Assembly: GCF_000270305.1 (NCBI RefSeq)
Contig: NC_015737.1
Coordinates: 430,501 to 494,500 of the forward strand
Direction: 5' to 3'
DNA length: 64,000 bases
DNA from: Clostridium sp. SY8519
GTDB taxonomy: Bacteria > Bacillota > Clostridia > Lachnospirales > Lachnospiraceae
Within the stretch, counting starts at the first letter, position 1; each line of letters begins with the position of its first letter. A program made the translations under genes and the position numbers. The notes below the pieces were generated by a model that was not told the origin of the DNA, did not search any database, and saw only the letters and a program-made list of their open reading frames with translations. Of the stretch, positions 61,173 to 64,000 are shown one piece after another.

Positions 61173-62306
61173 TTATTTCTGCTCCAGAATCGCCAGGAAC
61201 AGTTCCACTGCAGGCATGAGATTCCGGTCATTGAAGTCATATTCCTTCGTATGAAGGGATGCGTAATTTTCCCCGTTTCCAAGGTAAAACATAGCTCCCG
61301 GACACCGCTTCGTATAGTATCCGAAATCCTCGGAGGCCCGCCAGAGTTCTTTCATGTCAATCACTTCGCTTCCGAGGGAGGCTGCTGCCGCCCGGACTTT
61401 TTCCAGACAGGCCGTATCATTCCTTGTCTCCGGAAACGGATCCGAAATCTCATAACCTGCACGCAGCTGACCGGCAGCGCAGACGGCTTCGGTTTTTTCC
61501 CGCAGACGCTGTTCCAGCTCGTCCAGCTCTGTTTCATATTCTGCCCGGAGCGTTACGGATAATTCTCCGGAGCCCGCAGAAACACCGAAATCTTTTGTGC
61601 CGACCGCTATATTTACCACGGTTCCGAGCACCATCCCTTTATGGGGCTGCTGCAGCAGTGTTTGCAGATACAGCACTATCTCGGCAATCCCAAATGCCGG
61701 GTTGCGCCCCTGCTCCGGACTGGCCGCATGGCTGGTTTTCCCCTCCAGGCGAATCGTCAGTCCCCTGGACGCCGGCTGGGTCAGTCCGTTCCGGACCACA
61801 ACCGCTCCTTCCGAATAGCCGCTTAAATTGTGAAAGGCATACACTTCCCCAATCTTCTTTTCTGTAAGCAGCTGCGCGCATTCCTTTCCTCCGGCTCCGA
61901 TCTCCTCCCCGTGCTGAAAGATCAGATAGACATCCCGGAAAAGCCGCCGCCCGGTCAGTTCCAGCGCCAGGCCGCACAACGCGGCACTGTGTCCGTCATG
62001 GCCGCAGGCATGGCTGATTCCGGCGCAGGCGGACGCATACGAAGCATCTGACGCTTCCGCAATGGGCAAGGCATCAAAGTCTGCGCGGAACGCAATCGGC
62101 GCAGCAGATCTGCTGCCTTCCGTGGCATATTTTACCCCATAAAACCAGTGGTCGCAGTCGGTAAGAATCAAGTCTGTATGCTCTCTCAGAAACTCCATCA
62201 GATGCTTTTTCGTCCAGCTCTCCTGTAGGGAGAGCTCCGGATGCCGATGGAGTTCATGGCGCAGATGGATCATGGTTTCTTCTGTTTGCCTGTTTCTGTC
62301 ATTCAT
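61173..62306 (-). CDS. M20D-family amidohydrolase
   Basis: 377 residues. LRHELHRHPELSLQE start, FRADFDALPI, GISHACGHDGHSA metal-binding segment, HGEEIGAGG with catalytic Glu, HNLSG and a C-terminal YGSLHTKEYDFND-like region (read YASLHTKEYDFND). Such enzymes hydrolyse N-acyl amino acids, hippurate or p-aminobenzoyl-glutamate. It is separate from the M20 gene at the left edge of the window. It has its own transcription unit between the enolase terminator and the radical-SAM stub. Confidence 0.92.
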   Translation of the reverse strand: MNDRNRQTEETMIHLRHELHRHPELSLQESWTKKHLMEFLREHTDLILTDCDHWFYGVKYATEGSRSAAPIAFRADFDALPIAEASDASYASACAGISHACGHDGHSAALCGLALELTGRRLFRDVYLIFQHGEEIGAGGKECAQLLTEKKIGEVYAFHNLSGYSEGAVVVRNGLTQPASRGLTIRLEGKTSHAASPEQGRNPAFGIAEIVLYLQTLLQQPHKGMVLGTVVNIAVGTKDFGVSAGSGELSVTLRAEYETELDELEQRLREKTEAVCAAGQLRAGYEISDPFPETRNDTACLEKVRAAAASLGSEVIDMKELWRASEDFGYYTKRCPGAMFYLGNGENYASLHTKEYDFNDRNLMPAVELFLAILEQK

Positions 62307-62504
62307 TTCTGTTTTCCCTGTCTCTTACTTTGTATTTTTCCCTTCCCATTCTCTGGATCATTCCCTGTATAAAAACCAGCGCCCCATCAGCAGTGTGCTT
62401 TTTCCTTTTCCGTTTCGTCCGATCAGCCCCAGTTTCCATGCAGACTATCATAGCATCTCTAACGGTGAAACGCATGGATTTCCTGCATTTTTTTCACATA
62501 CAGG

Positions 62505-62528
62505 AAAAATCCGGCCCTCCGGCCGGAT
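62505..62528 (-). terminator. Intrinsic terminator after enolase
   Basis: ATCCGGCC and GGCCGGAT form a perfect eight-base stem with a four-base loop, followed on the minus strand by TTTTTCC. It lies about 40 bases past the enolase stop. The remaining gap to 62306 has no gene and should carry the amidohydrolase promoter. Confidence 0.85.
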
Positions 62529-62567
62529 CACTCTTTCCTGTTATTTCAATACAGCTTTCTTTCCACT

Positions 62568-63905
<1,338 letters not shown>

Positions 63906-63938
63906 TTACTCCGGTTTTTCTTCCGGTATTCCCGCCTG

Positions 63939-64000
63939 TTATTCCAGTGTCAGCAGCAGTGCCATTTTGAACTGTTCTGTTGCCTTTACAAAATGGAGGC
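63939..64000 (-). CDS. Possible C-terminal end of a further gene (cut by window edge)
   Basis: A minus-strand frame enters from the right edge and ends at TAA 63939 with the residues HFVKATEQFKMALLLTLE. It looks like a plausible protein tail upstream of enolase, but 20 codons are too few to name a family or exclude chance. Confidence 0.3.
   Translation of the reverse strand, partial: LHFVKATEQFKMALLLTLE

Overview
The window looks like a chromosomal segment of an anaerobic gut-type Clostridia, most likely Lachnospiraceae. This rests on the gene set (selenium-dependent molybdenum hydroxylase operon, 2-hydroxyacyl-CoA-dehydratase-type activase, GPH sugar symporter, CobW/uroporphyrinogen-decarboxylase genes), strong AGGAGG ribosome binding sites and compact operons. 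Almost every gene is on the minus strand; only an EamA transporter, a PucR-type regulator and a small cupin gene are on plus. No rRNA, tRNA, CRISPR array or transposase was seen.

Layout: (1) 1-10.3 kb is one long minus-strand operon for selenium-dependent molybdenum hydroxylase: cysteine desulfurase, an HgdB-like double-cubane-type reductase, a DUF3343 protein, its HgdC-type activase, the FAD, 2Fe-2S and molybdopterin subunits of a xanthine-dehydrogenase-family enzyme, SelD, YedF, a second DUF3343 protein, YqeB and the start of an M20 hydrolase. (2) 10.5-23.4 kb is a carbohydrate region: cation-diffusion transporter, ROK glucokinase, two Gfo/Idh/MocA oxidoreductases around a TIM-barrel epimerase-like gene, then two separate alpha/beta pairs resembling C-glycoside deglycosidases, a GPH symporter and an AraC regulator fused to a GH39-like domain. 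Together these can import a plant C-glycoside, oxidise the sugar at C3, cleave it from the aglycone, and feed the recovered glucose to glucokinase. (3) 23.5-26.8 kb holds an Ogt-Tag DNA-repair fusion, a histidine phosphatase, a DUF1848 protein and a low-molecular-weight phosphatase. (4) 26.9-34.7 kb is a visibly more A+T-rich type I restriction-modification island (hsdR, hsdS, hsdM) with a Fic gene and a SWIM zinc-finger gene remnant.

(5) 34.8-43 kb has a NapH-like ferredoxin, a small XRE regulator, an EamA exporter, a SufS/SufE pair with an unknown gene between them, and a fucose-isomerase-like gene opposite a PucR-type regulator. (6) 43-49.3 kb is a flavin-based electron transfer operon: Tp47-like secreted protein, ApbE flavin transferase, a triple-FMN-domain protein, a single-FMN-domain protein and a NapH-like membrane ferredoxin. 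(7) 49.3-53.7 kb is a drug-export operon alternating two cytidylate-kinase-like proteins with an MFS and a MATE exporter. Its leader carries a promoter, a short leader ORF and an overlapping terminator hairpin, which suggests attenuation. (8) 53.7-57.1 kb holds small redox and stress genes with an HxlR regulator divergent from a cupin gene. (9) 57.4-64 kb returns to G+C-rich core-like DNA: an aquaglyceroporin, a CobW GTPase, a uroporphyrinogen-decarboxylase/thioredoxin fusion, a radical-SAM gene stub, an M20 amidohydrolase and enolase.

The strongest candidates for something little described are the duplicated C-glycoside-cleaving locus, the double-cubane reductase module inside the selenium hydroxylase operon, and the leader-peptide attenuator in front of the kinase-like/exporter operon. 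Functions are inferred from sequence recognition alone; no database search was run.
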